A stretch of DNA of 64,000 bases, from contig NVQL02000075.1 in assembly GCA_002400495.2 (NCBI GenBank), positions 59,109-123,108 of the forward strand, written 5' to 3'. The position numbers and the translations under genes are program-made. The DNA comes from Alphaproteobacteria bacterium. Lineage in GTDB: Bacteria; Pseudomonadota; Alphaproteobacteria; Rhizobiales; OSC116. Of this stretch, positions 53,795 to 63,503 are shown in pieces. Every line of letters begins with the position of its first letter. Within the stretch, counting starts at the first letter, position 1. Below the pieces are notes generated by a model. The model did no database searches and was not told the DNA's origin. It saw nothing but the letters and a program-made list of their open reading frames with translations.

Positions 53795-54580
53795 GTGACT
53801 ATATCACAATCAAGAGTGGTGCTCATTACTGGTGCCGCGCGCGGCATTGGTCTTGCTACCAGCAAAAAATTTCTCGATGCTGGGTGGAATGTGGCTATGT
53901 TGGACATTCAGGAAGAAACGCTCAATGCGGCGATCGCCGATATTGATTTGCAAGATAGATGTTTGAGCTTGGCTTGTGATGTATCTGATGCCGATCAAGT
54001 GACACAAGCCATCGCAAAATTAATGAACCATTTTTCTCGTTTGGATGCGGTGGTTAACAATGCAGGCACAGCAACGTTTAAACCAATAAGAAGCACCACA
54101 TTTGAAGAATGGTCACATGTGTTGGATGTCAATCTTTCAGGGCCGTTTTTGGTCACCCAAGCGGCTACAGATCATCTGATACAGAGTGCCGAAAGGCGGG
54201 GCAAACAATCGGCAGTGGTGAATATAACCTCAATATCTGGCTTGCGAGCCAGTACATTGCGGGTGGCTTATGGGGTGAGCAAAGCGGGCTTGGCACAGCT
54301 AACCAAGCAGCAAGCGGTAGAGTTGGGCGAATTTAACATTCGCGTCAACGCCGTGGCGCCGGGGCCTGTCGATACCGCCATGGCGCTCAAAGTTCATACA
54401 GCAGATATAAGAGCCGCCTATCATGATGCCATACCGCTTAACCGCTATGGTACAGAGGATGAAATTGCCAATATGATATTGTTTTTATGCAGTGATGAAG
54501 CCAGTTATATATCTGGCCAAGTGATTGCTGTGGATGGCGGGTTTGACTCGACAGGTATTGGCCTGCCAAGCTTACGCTAA
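53795..54580 (+). CDS. SDR-family oxidoreductase 2 of the IclR operon
   Basis: 261 residues. Starts at a GTG after AAGGAAA. TGAARGIG cofactor motif, NNAG, Ser in NITSISG, and Tyr/Lys in YGVSKAG, with VAPGPVDT and AVDGGFDS near the end. Closely resembles 3-oxoacyl-ACP-reductase-like SDRs. Two dehydrogenases in one operon suggest two successive oxidation steps or two stereoisomers. Convergent with the isochorismatase-like gene, 37 bp between the stops. Confidence 0.9.
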   Translation: MTISQSRVVLITGAARGIGLATSKKFLDAGWNVAMLDIQEETLNAAIADIDLQDRCLSLACDVSDADQVTQAIAKLMNHFSRLDAVVNNAGTATFKPIRSTTFEEWSHVLDVNLSGPFLVTQAATDHLIQSAERRGKQSAVVNITSISGLRASTLRVAYGVSKAGLAQLTKQQAVELGEFNIRVNAVAPGPVDTAMALKVHTADIRAAYHDAIPLNRYGTEDEIANMILFLCSDEASYISGQVIAVDGGFDSTGIGLPSLR

Positions 54581-54617
54581 CCGTCTGCTTCTAAGTAATT
54601 CGACAATGAGAAAAAGC

Positions 54618-55253
54618 CTAATTTAATTCCGCTAATAATTCAGCGGTGGTCAATTGGCGGCAATAGCCTTTTATGGTGTTTAGCGAATTTGTATGGCGAT
54701 CAGCCGTATATGTTGTGCAAGCGTCGGTAATCAAGGTAACCAAATAACCCAAATCACAAGCATCGCGAACCGCGCTTTCTACGCACTGGTCGGTCAATAT
54801 CCCCACTAAAACCAATTGTTTCACCCCGAGGTTACGCAAAATATAATCAATGTGGGTCGATACAAATACTGATGATGATGATTTATGCAAAGTTATTTCA
54901 TCTTCATCTGGCTGTAATTGATCGATGGTTTGCCCATCCCACGAACCTTTGGGTACATTAAACCCAGTGATTTTATAATCCAAACTGCGGTCACGGCCAT
55001 CTTTTGTCAGGCTTTCAATCGTTGTGTACATAACTTCGATTTTGGCTTGGCGGCAAGCCGTCTGTATTTGCTGCATATTTTTGATAACGCCATCATTTAG
55101 TTGGCCAAAAAAATAGCCGTATTTTTGATCAAATTGCTCGTCGCTCAGCCCCTCAAACTCGGCTCCTTGACGGTGGGCGCAAAAATTCTGCACATCGATG
55201 AATAGCAAAGCAGATTGATCCGCGACTAGTGGGAGATTACGGGTTAAGTTCAT
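54618..55253 (-). CDS. Isochorismatase-family cysteine hydrolase
   Basis: 211 residues with the family triad Asp20 (LLFIDVQN), Lys124 (TLHKSSSSVF) and Cys157 (ILTDQCVES). Proteins of this group hydrolyse amide or ureido bonds (for example RutB, biuret or N-carbamoyl hydrolases, nicotinamidase); true isochorismate cleavage is less likely. It overlaps the N-formylglutamate-amidohydrolase-like gene by 17 bp and ends the liv-type operon, suggesting it acts on the imported amide or on a breakdown product. Confidence 0.88.
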   Translation of the reverse strand: MNLTRNLPLVADQSALLFIDVQNFCAHRQGAEFEGLSDEQFDQKYGYFFGQLNDGVIKNMQQIQTACRQAKIEVMYTTIESLTKDGRDRSLDYKITGFNVPKGSWDGQTIDQLQPDEDEITLHKSSSSVFVSTHIDYILRNLGVKQLVLVGILTDQCVESAVRDACDLGYLVTLITDACTTYTADRHTNSLNTIKGYCRQLTTAELLAELN

Positions 55254-56028
55254 TTAATGGCTCCGATAGAAAGTGTTGAATTGCCTTTGAAATTATTTCT
55301 GCCCATTTATTTATGCCGCTTTCGTTGAGTAGATGATCGTTGCGAACTTCAATTAAACTATGGGCGATGCGCCTTTGTTCGCCATGAATGGGAACAAACC
55401 AATCTGAATTATTTTCTATATTATAAGGTTGGTTTTCACCAATGTTAAGATCTGGATGGTTCGCTGAAAGATATTGCATAAAACTACGTGAGGTTTTTTG
55501 GTCTTGCCGAAATAAAAACCCAACATCCCATGGGCGTTTGTTGCCATTCATTTGCGGCGTAAAACTATGAATGGCTATTATTAACTTGTAATGGTTTTGG
55601 TCTAGCAATTGCGAAATTTTATCATGAAATGGGGTGAATATTTCATCAATACGAGATTGGCGATCTTCATCGCTAATGTTCAAATTGCCCGATATTAAGG
55701 TGTGATCACTCATTTCAGGAATAGAGTCAGACTGGTTGGTCGGTCGGTTGCAATCAATGACCAAGCGGCTATAATTTTGCAAGATGGCTGGAACGTTTAA
55801 TTGTGCGGCAATTTTTCGGGTCAATTTTGCTGCACCAATGTCATAACCAATATGCTGGTTAAAAATTTCTAGCGACACGCCTAATCCATTTAATTTTATT
55901 GGCACCGCTTGGCCAGCATGCTCGCAAACCAATAGTATATCAGCCGAAATGTCTGATTCTATTAATTCAAATACAGATGGATCAAATGCGCCAAGCAAAT
56001 GCTGGTTTTTGTTTAAAACTTTTGTCAA
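55237..56028 (-). CDS. N-formylglutamate amidohydrolase family protein
   Basis: 263 residues. Family blocks are LLVCEHAG with its metal-binding Glu-His, HIGYDIGA, LVIDCNRP and IAIHSFTPQMNG. The founding member HutG splits N-formylglutamate to formate and glutamate, but relatives act on other N-acyl amino acids. No other hut genes are in view. It lies two bases after the LivH-type permease gene, so it belongs to the ABC operon. Confidence 0.85.
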   Translation of the reverse strand: MTKVLNKNQHLLGAFDPSVFELIESDISADILLVCEHAGQAVPIKLNGLGVSLEIFNQHIGYDIGAAKLTRKIAAQLNVPAILQNYSRLVIDCNRPTNQSDSIPEMSDHTLISGNLNISDEDRQSRIDEIFTPFHDKISQLLDQNHYKLIIAIHSFTPQMNGNKRPWDVGFLFRQDQKTSRSFMQYLSANHPDLNIGENQPYNIENNSDWFVPIHGEQRRIAHSLIEVRNDHLLNESGINKWAEIISKAIQHFLSEPLNELNP

Positions 56029-56030
56029 TT

Positions 56031-56924
56031 TTATACCTTTTCAGCTGCCAGAGTTTTGGCTGGCAATAGGCCATTAGGGCGAAACAATAATACCAAAACA
56101 ACAATAGCCAAACCAATTGGCTCCCGAAATTCTTGCATTCCATGCGGTAAGAAAGCTGATAAATACACTTCTATAAATGCCAACAGAAAACCGCCTGCAA
56201 CCGCACCTTTTAGGCTGCCTAAACCACCTAAAATGGCCGCAATAAAGGCCTTTAATACAGGTGTAAAGCCCATTAACGGATCGACGGATGCACGCTGGCT
56301 CACCCACAAAACAGCCGCCACGCCTGCTAATAGGCCTGACAATGCAAAAGCACCAGCTATCACTGTGTTGGCATGAATGCCCATTAAACGCGCGATGGAA
56401 AAATCTTCTGCGGCGGCGCGCATGGCAATGCCGGTTTTTTGCTTGGTCATAAACCAATCTAAAAAGATCAGCATGACAATGGTGCTGATGATGGCCGCAA
56501 TTTTATTCACCCCGATGATCAGGCCAAATATAGTCACACTTTCTGACAATATGGCTGGTAATAAAACTGGCTGCGAGCGGGCTGAAATTAAGTTTTGAAA
56601 TAGCATTTGTAAAATCATCGCAATGGCAAAGCTGGTCACCAATAATGTAGCGCCTGAGCTGCCTCTTACGGGCCTAAAGGCAATGCGCTCCATAGCAATG
56701 GCGGCTAAAATAGCTGCGCCAATGGCCAAGATTACGGCCAGAGGAAACGGCACGGCAGCAATGCCACAATACATTAAAACATAGCCAGAAATTGTCATCA
56801 ATTCACCATGAGCAAAATTTATCAAACCCATAATAGAAAACACCACCGCCAAGCCCAATGCCAACAACGCATATATGCCGCCAAGGGCGACTGCATTTGC
56901 ACTTTGTTGTAAGAAAAGATCCAT
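56031..56924 (-). CDS. LivH-type ABC transporter permease
   Basis: 297 residues, about eight hydrophobic segments. LGLAVVFSIMGLINFAHGEL is the signature N-terminal block of LivH/UrtB permeases, and ILGGLGSLKGAVAGG occurs near the end. One-base overlap with the LivF-type gene. The family carries branched-chain amino acids, urea, short amides and related solutes. The downstream hydrolases favour an amide or N-acyl amino acid. Confidence 0.92.
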   Translation of the reverse strand: MDLFLQQSANAVALGGIYALLALGLAVVFSIMGLINFAHGELMTISGYVLMYCGIAAVPFPLAVILAIGAAILAAIAMERIAFRPVRGSSGATLLVTSFAIAMILQMLFQNLISARSQPVLLPAILSESVTIFGLIIGVNKIAAIISTIVMLIFLDWFMTKQKTGIAMRAAAEDFSIARLMGIHANTVIAGAFALSGLLAGVAAVLWVSQRASVDPLMGFTPVLKAFIAAILGGLGSLKGAVAGGFLLAFIEVYLSAFLPHGMQEFREPIGLAIVVLVLLFRPNGLLPAKTLAAEKV

Positions 56925-57640
56925 TATTCAGCTCCTAAATAAGCATTTTCGAGCGTTGTTGAATCACTCAAACTAGCGGCATCGCCATGCGCAACTATTT
57001 TCCCGCTGGCCATCACATAGCCTCTATCGGCTATGTTCAAAGCCATGGAGACATTTTGCTCGACCAAAATAATCGTCACACCTTGTTGACGCAGCAGGGC
57101 TATCAATTCAAAAATCTGTTCAACAATTATTGGTGCTAAACCCAGCGAAGGCTCATCCAATAATAGCAGGCGCGGGCTGCACATTAGAGCGCGCCCCAAG
57201 GCTAACATTTGCTGTTGGCCACCAGATAATGTGCCGCCATATTGCTGTTTTCGTTCAAATAAAATCGGAAATAATTCATAAACTCGTTCATATGCCGCCT
57301 TAATCTGTGCCTTATCTTTAACCGAGTATGCCCCCAGCATGAGATTATCTTCGACACTTAAAGTGGCAAACACCCGCCGCCCTTCGGGTGACAAAGTCAA
57401 CCCAAGGGGAGCAAGTGTTTCCGAGGAGAAATCTGTAATATCTGTGCCATCGAATATAATTTTACCCGCGGAAACGGGTGCAAGGCCGACAATTGCATTT
57501 AAAGTCGAAGACTTGCCCGCTCCATTGGCGCCCAACAGAGCGACAATTTCGCCATCTTTAATGCTCAGGTCAATGCCTCTCACAGCGTTGACAGCATCAT
57601 AACTGACCGAAACGGATTTAAGTTCAATAAGCGATGTCAC
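56924..57640 (-). CDS. LivF-type ABC transporter ATPase
   Basis: 238 residues. Walker A GANGAGKSS, signature LSGGQQQM, Walker B LLLDEPSLGLAP and VEQNVSMAL in place of the TH switch, as is normal in LivF. It partners with the ATPase half of the LivM-LivG fusion. Eleven bases downstream of the binding-protein gene. Confidence 0.93.
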   Translation of the reverse strand: MTSLIELKSVSVSYDAVNAVRGIDLSIKDGEIVALLGANGAGKSSTLNAIVGLAPVSAGKIIFDGTDITDFSSETLAPLGLTLSPEGRRVFATLSVEDNLMLGAYSVKDKAQIKAAYERVYELFPILFERKQQYGGTLSGGQQQMLALGRALMCSPRLLLLDEPSLGLAPIIVEQIFELIALLRQQGVTIILVEQNVSMALNIADRGYVMASGKIVAHGDAASLSDSTTLENAYLGAE

Positions 57641-57651
57641 AGATATTGTCC

Positions 57652-58806
57652 TTATTGCATGCGTGGTGCTGGGATTAAGTCAGCAACAGGCGCTGGTTGG
57701 CCAACAAGCTCTCTTTCACCATCCTTAACCCGAATGATGGAAACTTGACGAACGGGCATGCCAGTTGTGCCTTTATAGGTGATCAGGCTGGTTGCGCCTT
57801 GCACATTTTCAAGTTCGGCAATGGCATCACGTATGGCTTGAGAATCGGTACTTCCGCCTGCGCTTATTACCGCAGCCTCAATCACTTTAATCAAGTCGTA
57901 ACCAACGGCATTAAATACAGTGTCTGAGTCTTTGCCAGTTTTTTGCTTAAATAGAGCGTTAAATTTTTCCAATTCACTGCCCTTTGTGGCGTGTCCAGCC
58001 GTGGTGAATACAACGTTTTCACCAACTTTACCGAGTGAGAATGTAGTGGGGCTATCAATACCATCGGAACCGATCACTTGACTGGTTACGCCTGCGGCGC
58101 GCAAAGCTTTCAAGAAAGACGGAAAATCTGGCTCATAAGCTGATGTCATCACAATATCTGGTTGCGGCGATATGGCGGCAATCTTAGTGGCAATTGATGA
58201 AAAATCTGGTTGGCCTAATGAATAGGTTTCTGTACCAACCACGCTGCCCCCCAATGCCTTAATCACATCCGCAAAATATAGTGGTAAAGTTGTATATTGG
58301 GTATCGGGCGAGTATAAAATAAACGCCGATTTATAACCCTGCTCATATGCCCAACTTGCTGAAACCGTGGCTTGTACGTTGTCGCCAGGGAAATTAGCAA
58401 ATACAAAATCGCCACCTATCAAAGGTAAAGTCGGTGAAGATGCACAGGTTGAAATGGCTGGAATTTTGGCTTCATCAACAATGCCGGTTACCGCCAATGA
58501 AGGGTCAGCATCACATGGCAATACGATGACTGAAACTTCAGCATCAACCAATTCTTGCACGGCAATGATGGTTTGCGCGACATCTGAACGCATGTCTTTT
58601 TCAATCAGTTCAATGTTGATTTTGCCCATAATGCCGCCTGCAGCATTTAATTCTTCCACGGCTATTTTCAATCCAGTTACCACGGGTACATCATAGGGGG
58701 CTAAACCACCCGATTGCGCGGTGGCTAAGCCAATTTTTAAGGTTTCAGCCGAAGCTGTCGTCACCATTGCAAATGCAAGCACGGTGGAAAGTAGTATTTT
58801 TTTCAT
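57652..58806 (-). CDS. LivK-type periplasmic binding protein
   Basis: 384 residues. Signal peptide to about residue 20 (ending TASA). The type I periplasmic-binding fold starts IGLATAQSGGLAPYD, and AVEELNAAGGIMGK is the characteristic helix. One cysteine pair is likely (PCDAD and STCASS). It supplies substrate to the LivH/LivM channel. Unusually it lies second in the operon, after the livMG fusion gene. Confidence 0.92.
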   Translation of the reverse strand: MKKILLSTVLAFAMVTTASAETLKIGLATAQSGGLAPYDVPVVTGLKIAVEELNAAGGIMGKINIELIEKDMRSDVAQTIIAVQELVDAEVSVIVLPCDADPSLAVTGIVDEAKIPAISTCASSPTLPLIGGDFVFANFPGDNVQATVSASWAYEQGYKSAFILYSPDTQYTTLPLYFADVIKALGGSVVGTETYSLGQPDFSSIATKIAAISPQPDIVMTSAYEPDFPSFLKALRAAGVTSQVIGSDGIDSPTTFSLGKVGENVVFTTAGHATKGSELEKFNALFKQKTGKDSDTVFNAVGYDLIKVIEAAVISAGGSTDSQAIRDAIAELENVQGATSLITYKGTTGMPVRQVSIIRVKDGERELVGQPAPVADLIPAPRMQ

Positions 58807-58836
58807 GTCACGTCTCTCTCTTTGGTTGGTTTTATT

Positions 58837-60630
58837 TCAGTCTTGTTTATAATTTCTGCCTAAATAAGCCTCTCTTACGGAGTGATTGGTTCTAATCTCA
58901 TCTGGCGTGCCTTGGGCAATTAATTTGCCTTCGTTAAATACAATGATGCGGTCGCAAAGCTGGTTGATTAATTTTAAATCATGATCAACCAATAAAATAC
59001 CGATTGAGTCTTCGCGGGCAATGTCACTGAGTATCGTCATTAGAGCCTGTGTCTCTTCGGGGTTCATTCCTGCGGCGGGTTCATCTAGATATAACAATGA
59101 TGGATTGCAAGCCAATGCCCGCGCAATTTCGACTTTACGCTGTAAGCCGTAAGATAGCGTGCCCGCATCTTGTTCAATCAAATCAGCAATGCCAAGCCTT
59201 AAAATTGCAGATTTGGTGCGCAAATCACTATCTTTGCCATCATTGGTGCTGAGAGCTGCGATGTTGACATTTTGCCACACAGTTAAACTGCCAAATAACC
59301 TTATATTTTGAAACGTTCGGGCAATGCCCAATTGGGCAAATTTTGCAGAATTGGCGTTGATTATGGGTTTATCGCCCAATAATATCTGGCCTTTGGTTGG
59401 CGATAATACCCCCGACAGCATATTTAACATTGTGGTTTTGCCCGAGCCGTTGGGTCCAATAAGCCCTAATATTTCGCCCGATTTTATGGTGATTAAAACA
59501 TTGTCAACCGCCACCAAACCGCCAAATTGCATGGTCATATTTGTGGCGCTCAAACTCGCAGTTTTGGTATTTTTTGTGGCACTTTTGCTGGCCTCTGAAG
59601 CGGTAATTTTTCGCTTAATCGGAAAAATCCGTTCTTCCCATTCTTTTAGACCTGCAAGCCCTTCAGCTTTTTTAAACATGGCAAATAATATAATCAACGC
59701 AATGCCAATTTGGGTCATGCCAAAAACGGTTGGCACTTCGATGCTTAAAAAAGTAAAGCCACCTTCATGGCGGCGTAAAACTTCTGAAACAATGGTGATC
59801 ACCACAGCGCCCGTCACAGCGCCCGTCACAGTCGTCATGCCGCCGACTATCAGCATAGACAGCAAAAAGAATGTATCGGTAAAGTAGAATTTTTTGGGGC
59901 TAAATGCACCTAAAAAATGTGCCAATAAAGCGCCAGACAAAGCCATAATTGCAGCACTTAATATCCAAGAAATTAGCCGCTCGCGTTTTATTTTTACCCC
60001 GATGGCACTGGCTGCGATGGCGTTATCTCGCCCTGCCCTTAATTTTAAACCCGAGTTTGAATCGCGATAAAGCCGCGCCACAATTAGTGCCAAAACACAA
60101 CCCAAAGCTGCCACCCACACGTCTGTAAGGCGTGGCACACCAAAAAACGATTGCGCCCCACGGGTTACATCTCGCCAACCAATGGTCACCCCATGCGCAA
60201 TGATGAGCATGCCCAAAGTGGCAATTGTGGCTGCCGAGCCTTCTAATCGGTTGACCGCTATGCCGACGATTGCGGCAACAATAACGGTCAGCAAAACCGC
60301 ACTCACAACCGCTGGCAGTAAACCCAATTCAGTGGTTGCCAACCAGTCTGGCAAGGCTGGTAAAGTTGTAGATTTAATGCGCACTGGCAAAGTCAGAAGT
60401 GAAGATGCGTAGGCACCAATCCCCATAAATGCCAAATGCCCAAATGTCAAAATGCCACTATTGCCGCTATAAACACCCATGCCAACAACGGCGATTAACG
60501 AGATGAAAAACACCGATACGACGCGTTCACTGACCGAACCGAAAAAACTGGCAAAGCCTGCCACCAGTATCCCGAATAAACAAATACTGATGATGGATAT
60601 AAATAGCTGTTGTTTTTGCGAACTTATCAA
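58837..60630 (-). CDS. Fused LivM permease - LivG ATPase
   Basis: 597 residues. The first part (about 1-335) is a LivM permease with about ten membrane helices and ILTFGHLAFMGIGAYAS. A linker rich in Ser, Thr and Lys (about 340-365) leads into a LivG ATPase (about 367-597) with Walker A GPNGSGKTT, signature LSYGLQRK and Walker B LYLDEPAAGMNPEE. Both domains look intact. LivM-LivG fusions occur in some proteobacterial operons. First gene of its operon, with a good promoter upstream. Confidence 0.92.
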   Translation of the reverse strand: MISSQKQQLFISIISICLFGILVAGFASFFGSVSERVVSVFFISLIAVVGMGVYSGNSGILTFGHLAFMGIGAYASSLLTLPVRIKSTTLPALPDWLATTELGLLPAVVSAVLLTVIVAAIVGIAVNRLEGSAATIATLGMLIIAHGVTIGWRDVTRGAQSFFGVPRLTDVWVAALGCVLALIVARLYRDSNSGLKLRAGRDNAIAASAIGVKIKRERLISWILSAAIMALSGALLAHFLGAFSPKKFYFTDTFFLLSMLIVGGMTTVTGAVTGAVVITIVSEVLRRHEGGFTFLSIEVPTVFGMTQIGIALIILFAMFKKAEGLAGLKEWEERIFPIKRKITASEASKSATKNTKTASLSATNMTMQFGGLVAVDNVLITIKSGEILGLIGPNGSGKTTMLNMLSGVLSPTKGQILLGDKPIINANSAKFAQLGIARTFQNIRLFGSLTVWQNVNIAALSTNDGKDSDLRTKSAILRLGIADLIEQDAGTLSYGLQRKVEIARALACNPSLLYLDEPAAGMNPEETQALMTILSDIAREDSIGILLVDHDLKLINQLCDRIIVFNEGKLIAQGTPDEIRTNHSVREAYLGRNYKQD

Positions 60631-60665
60631 TGGATACTCCGTAGCAATCCGAAATTTATTGGGTT

Positions 60666-60695
60666 AGAATAGTGATATTTTATTTACATAGTCAA
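60666..60695 (-). promoter_or_regulatory. Candidate sigma-70 promoter of the liv-type operon
   Basis: On the minus strand TTGACT (60690-60695) and TATTCT (60666-60671) are 18 bp apart, 36 bp upstream of the livMG start. The region is shared with the divergent RpiR gene, whose own TTGACA at 60710-60715 lacks a clear -10. Confidence 0.5.
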
Positions 60696-60765
60696 CATAT
60701 TTTTATAATTTGACAAATTATTTTCAATAAATTAAGTTGAAACGAGACAATGAAAGTGCCCATAA

Positions 60766-61617
60766 ATGCAAATTAGAAAATTAATTAGCCAAAACTCCGA
60801 GAGCTTTACCAGCACCGAACATAAGCTAAGCGCAGCTTTATTGGCCGATTACCCGTTTGCGGGCTTAAACCCCATTCAAGATCTATCCGCCCTAACCAAA
60901 GTTTCGACGGCATCCATTTCTAGGTTTGTGAATAAAATTGGGTTTAAAGGTTATCACGAGTTTCAACGCCAACTTATTGAAGAGTTAAAAGCGGGGCAAC
61001 GCTCACCGATAGATTTATATGAGACCCGTCGACCCGTAAGTCATGATAATTTTGCAGATTTTGTCGGCCGCGCCAATCGGTTAATGGATATGGCAACCGA
61101 AACAGTGACCAGTGCCCAGTTTGAAGTGTTATGTAAATTATTCGCCGATGAACAACGTAATATTTTTGTCATTGGCGGGCGCATTAGTGATACAATTGCC
61201 CAGTTTTTTTCTCGACATCTACAGCAGATCAGGCCGCGCGTCTATCATCTACCTTCTGATCCAGAAACTTGGCCCGAATATATTTTACGGATGAAATCAA
61301 AAGACATTTTGGTGATTATTGATTTTCGTCGCTATCAGCCTAATCTCGCCTCCTTGGCCGAACATGCGGTTAAAGAAAAAGGCACGCAAATTGTATTATT
61401 TACCGATAAATGGCTTTCGCCCATTGCAGGCTCTGCCAAGCATATTCTTGGTTTGCCGATTGAAATTGGAACCATTTGGGATAGCTATGTATCGGCTTTT
61501 GCGCTGATTGAAGCCATGTTGGCACGTACGTCAGAAATAAATTGGGATGTGGTCGGCCAGCGGATTGAGAGCTGGGATGCATTACGTATAAGTATGGAAC
61601 AAAAAGATGATAAATAA
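60766..61617 (+). CDS. MurR/RpiR-family transcriptional regulator
   Basis: 283 residues. N-terminal HTH_6 domain (about 1-77) with LSALTKVSTASISRFVNKIGFKG, then a SIS domain (about 125-260) with NIFVIGGRISDTIAQFFSRH. SIS domains usually sense phosphosugars, but members next to amino-acid genes sense other ligands. Divergent from the liv-type operon and overlapping the glutamine-synthetase-like gene by 11 bases, so it may regulate both. Confidence 0.9.
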   Translation: MQIRKLISQNSESFTSTEHKLSAALLADYPFAGLNPIQDLSALTKVSTASISRFVNKIGFKGYHEFQRQLIEELKAGQRSPIDLYETRRPVSHDNFADFVGRANRLMDMATETVTSAQFEVLCKLFADEQRNIFVIGGRISDTIAQFFSRHLQQIRPRVYHLPSDPETWPEYILRMKSKDILVIIDFRRYQPNLASLAEHAVKEKGTQIVLFTDKWLSPIAGSAKHILGLPIEIGTIWDSYVSAFALIEAMLARTSEINWDVVGQRIESWDALRISMEQKDDK

Positions 61618-62920
61618 ACCACTGGTCTTTGCATTAACCTCTGATTTTTCTGGCACTGCACGCGGTAAATCTTTTCCGCTGGAAGATTTGCCTGCACGGC
61701 AATTGAAAGGCATCGGGTGGACACCGACCAATGTGCAAATCACCTGTTTTGATAGCATTGCAGAAAGCCCGTTTGGCGCATTGGGCGACCTGTTGCTCAT
61801 TCCAAACGCCGAAACCTTAGTTGATATCGATTTTGAGGATGGCAGCTTGCCCGAACGATTTGTGATTGGTGATGTTACCAATTTAGCAGGTGAGCCATGG
61901 GAATATTGCAGCCGCAGCATTTTAAAAGACGCCTTGAACCAGCTCAAAAAGCACGGTGGTGCATCATTATTTTCGGCTTTTGAACATGAATTTCAAATAA
62001 AAGACAATCAAGTTCAAGCCAACTCCGCCTATGCCTTAAGTGGGTTTTCAAACCGTCGACAGCTGGGCGAAGTGCTAATGGCGGCACTTGAAAAAGCCGG
62101 TTTGAATTTAGATTCATTTATGAAAGAATATGGCGCCAACCAATATGAAGTGGTGGTTGGCCCTGAAACAGGCATAAAATCTGCCGATTTCGCGGTTATT
62201 TTGCGCGAATTAACCCGCGCTTCGGCAAAAAGATGTGGTCTAGATGCCACTTTTAGCCCGATATTAGACCCCGATTCAGTCGGCAATGGTGTGCATATTC
62301 ACATGAGTTTCTTAGATGATGATGGCCAACCGCTAACTTATGACGCCAATGGCGTGGCAGGTATGTCAACATTAACAGGCTCGTTCATTGCGGGTATTCT
62401 AAAATATTTAGACAGCATTGTGGCGCTAACTGCACCCTCGGCTATTTCATATATCCGCTTGGCGCCCAATCGATGGAGCGCGGCTTTTAATAATTTAGGT
62501 TTTCTAGATCGTGAAGCGGCGGTTCGTATTTGCCCGCTTTCAACTAAAGATGAAGACAAACGCGCCAAACAATATAATTTTGAGTTTCGCGCTGCCGACG
62601 CTGCGGCTTCACCATATCTTGCGTTGGCCAGTGTTATTTACGCAGGCGTGCAAGGCATAAAAGACAATTTACCCATGCCCAACATCACTGAGCAAGATTT
62701 AACCTCATTATCAAATGAGCAGCTAAGCCAACAAGGTTATACGCGCTTACCACAATCATTAGAAGCCGCTCTGGCGCTATTTGAAAATAATGATGTTGTG
62801 CGCGGGTGGTTCCCTTCAGGTTTTGCTGATGTGTATTTGGCTCATAAACGCGGCGAGTTGGCCTGCCTGACCGAATTGAATGATCAACAGCGCTGCGATA
62901 AATATAAAGATGCTTATTAG
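61607..62920 (+). CDS. Glutamine synthetase family protein (glutamine amide ligase-like)
   Basis: 437 residues. Glutamine-synthetase catalytic blocks: FSAFEHEFQI with metal-binding glutamates, GNGVHIHMSF, RLAPNRWSAAFN and FEFRAADAAASPYLALA. The N-terminal beta-grasp part resembles GlnA3/PuuA-like ligases rather than nitrogen-regulated GlnA; no adenylylation-loop tyrosine context is evident. It probably joins glutamate and an amine. Its place with a semialdehyde dehydrogenase and Lrp gene suggests amine or amino-acid catabolism. Confidence 0.85.
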   Translation: MINKPLVFALTSDFSGTARGKSFPLEDLPARQLKGIGWTPTNVQITCFDSIAESPFGALGDLLLIPNAETLVDIDFEDGSLPERFVIGDVTNLAGEPWEYCSRSILKDALNQLKKHGGASLFSAFEHEFQIKDNQVQANSAYALSGFSNRRQLGEVLMAALEKAGLNLDSFMKEYGANQYEVVVGPETGIKSADFAVILRELTRASAKRCGLDATFSPILDPDSVGNGVHIHMSFLDDDGQPLTYDANGVAGMSTLTGSFIAGILKYLDSIVALTAPSAISYIRLAPNRWSAAFNNLGFLDREAAVRICPLSTKDEDKRAKQYNFEFRAADAAASPYLALASVIYAGVQGIKDNLPMPNITEQDLTSLSNEQLSQQGYTRLPQSLEAALALFENNDVVRGWFPSGFADVYLAHKRGELACLTELNDQQRCDKYKDAY

Positions 62921-62929
62921 GGGGGTATT

Positions 62930-63418
62930 TTGAACGGTTTTAAGTTAGATAAGCGAGATATCAAAATATTATCTATTTTGCAAAAAAATGGCCGTATTAC
63001 CAAAGCTGAACTTGCCAAACAAATCAATCTTTCTCCCACCCCGTGTTGGGAGCGGCTCAAACGCCTTGAACAAATTGGCGTCATTGAAAGTTATGGCGCG
63101 GTTATTTCGCCTTTGGCGTTTGGCGCGCAGGTGAGCATATTTTTGGAGCTAGAGCTTGAAGGCCATAAGCTGCAAGATTTTGATAGGTTTGAAAATTACA
63201 TCAATAATATCGATGAAATTTTAGATTGTTGGGCGATTGGTGGTGGCCTTGATTATATCTTAAGATTATCCACTCGCGATGTTGACGGCTATCAACGATT
63301 AATCGATAGGATGTTGAATGAAGATGTGGGCATTAAAAGATATTACACATATATTGTGACAAAAAAAATTAAAGAAACCAAAAACCTGCCCGCATCATCG
63401 ATAAATATAGCAGAATAG
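62930..63418 (+). CDS. Lrp/AsnC-family transcriptional regulator
   Basis: 162 residues. AsnC-type helix-turn-helix (ILSILQKNGRITKAELAKQI then LSPTPCWERLKRLEQIGVI) and a RAM effector domain (about 70-150). The start is a TTG at 62930, after GGGGGT and nine bases beyond the glutamine-synthetase-like stop. Probably autoregulated and controlling the neighbouring amine genes. Confidence 0.9.
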   Translation: MNGFKLDKRDIKILSILQKNGRITKAELAKQINLSPTPCWERLKRLEQIGVIESYGAVISPLAFGAQVSIFLELELEGHKLQDFDRFENYINNIDEILDCWAIGGGLDYILRLSTRDVDGYQRLIDRMLNEDVGIKRYYTYIVTKKIKETKNLPASSINIAE

Positions 63419-63503
63419 ATTTATCTATAATAATCGCTCGTAACTATAGATGAAACGACTGCCACTTCACCAAATTTAGAATTTAAAACCACAATAAAAA
63501 TGT

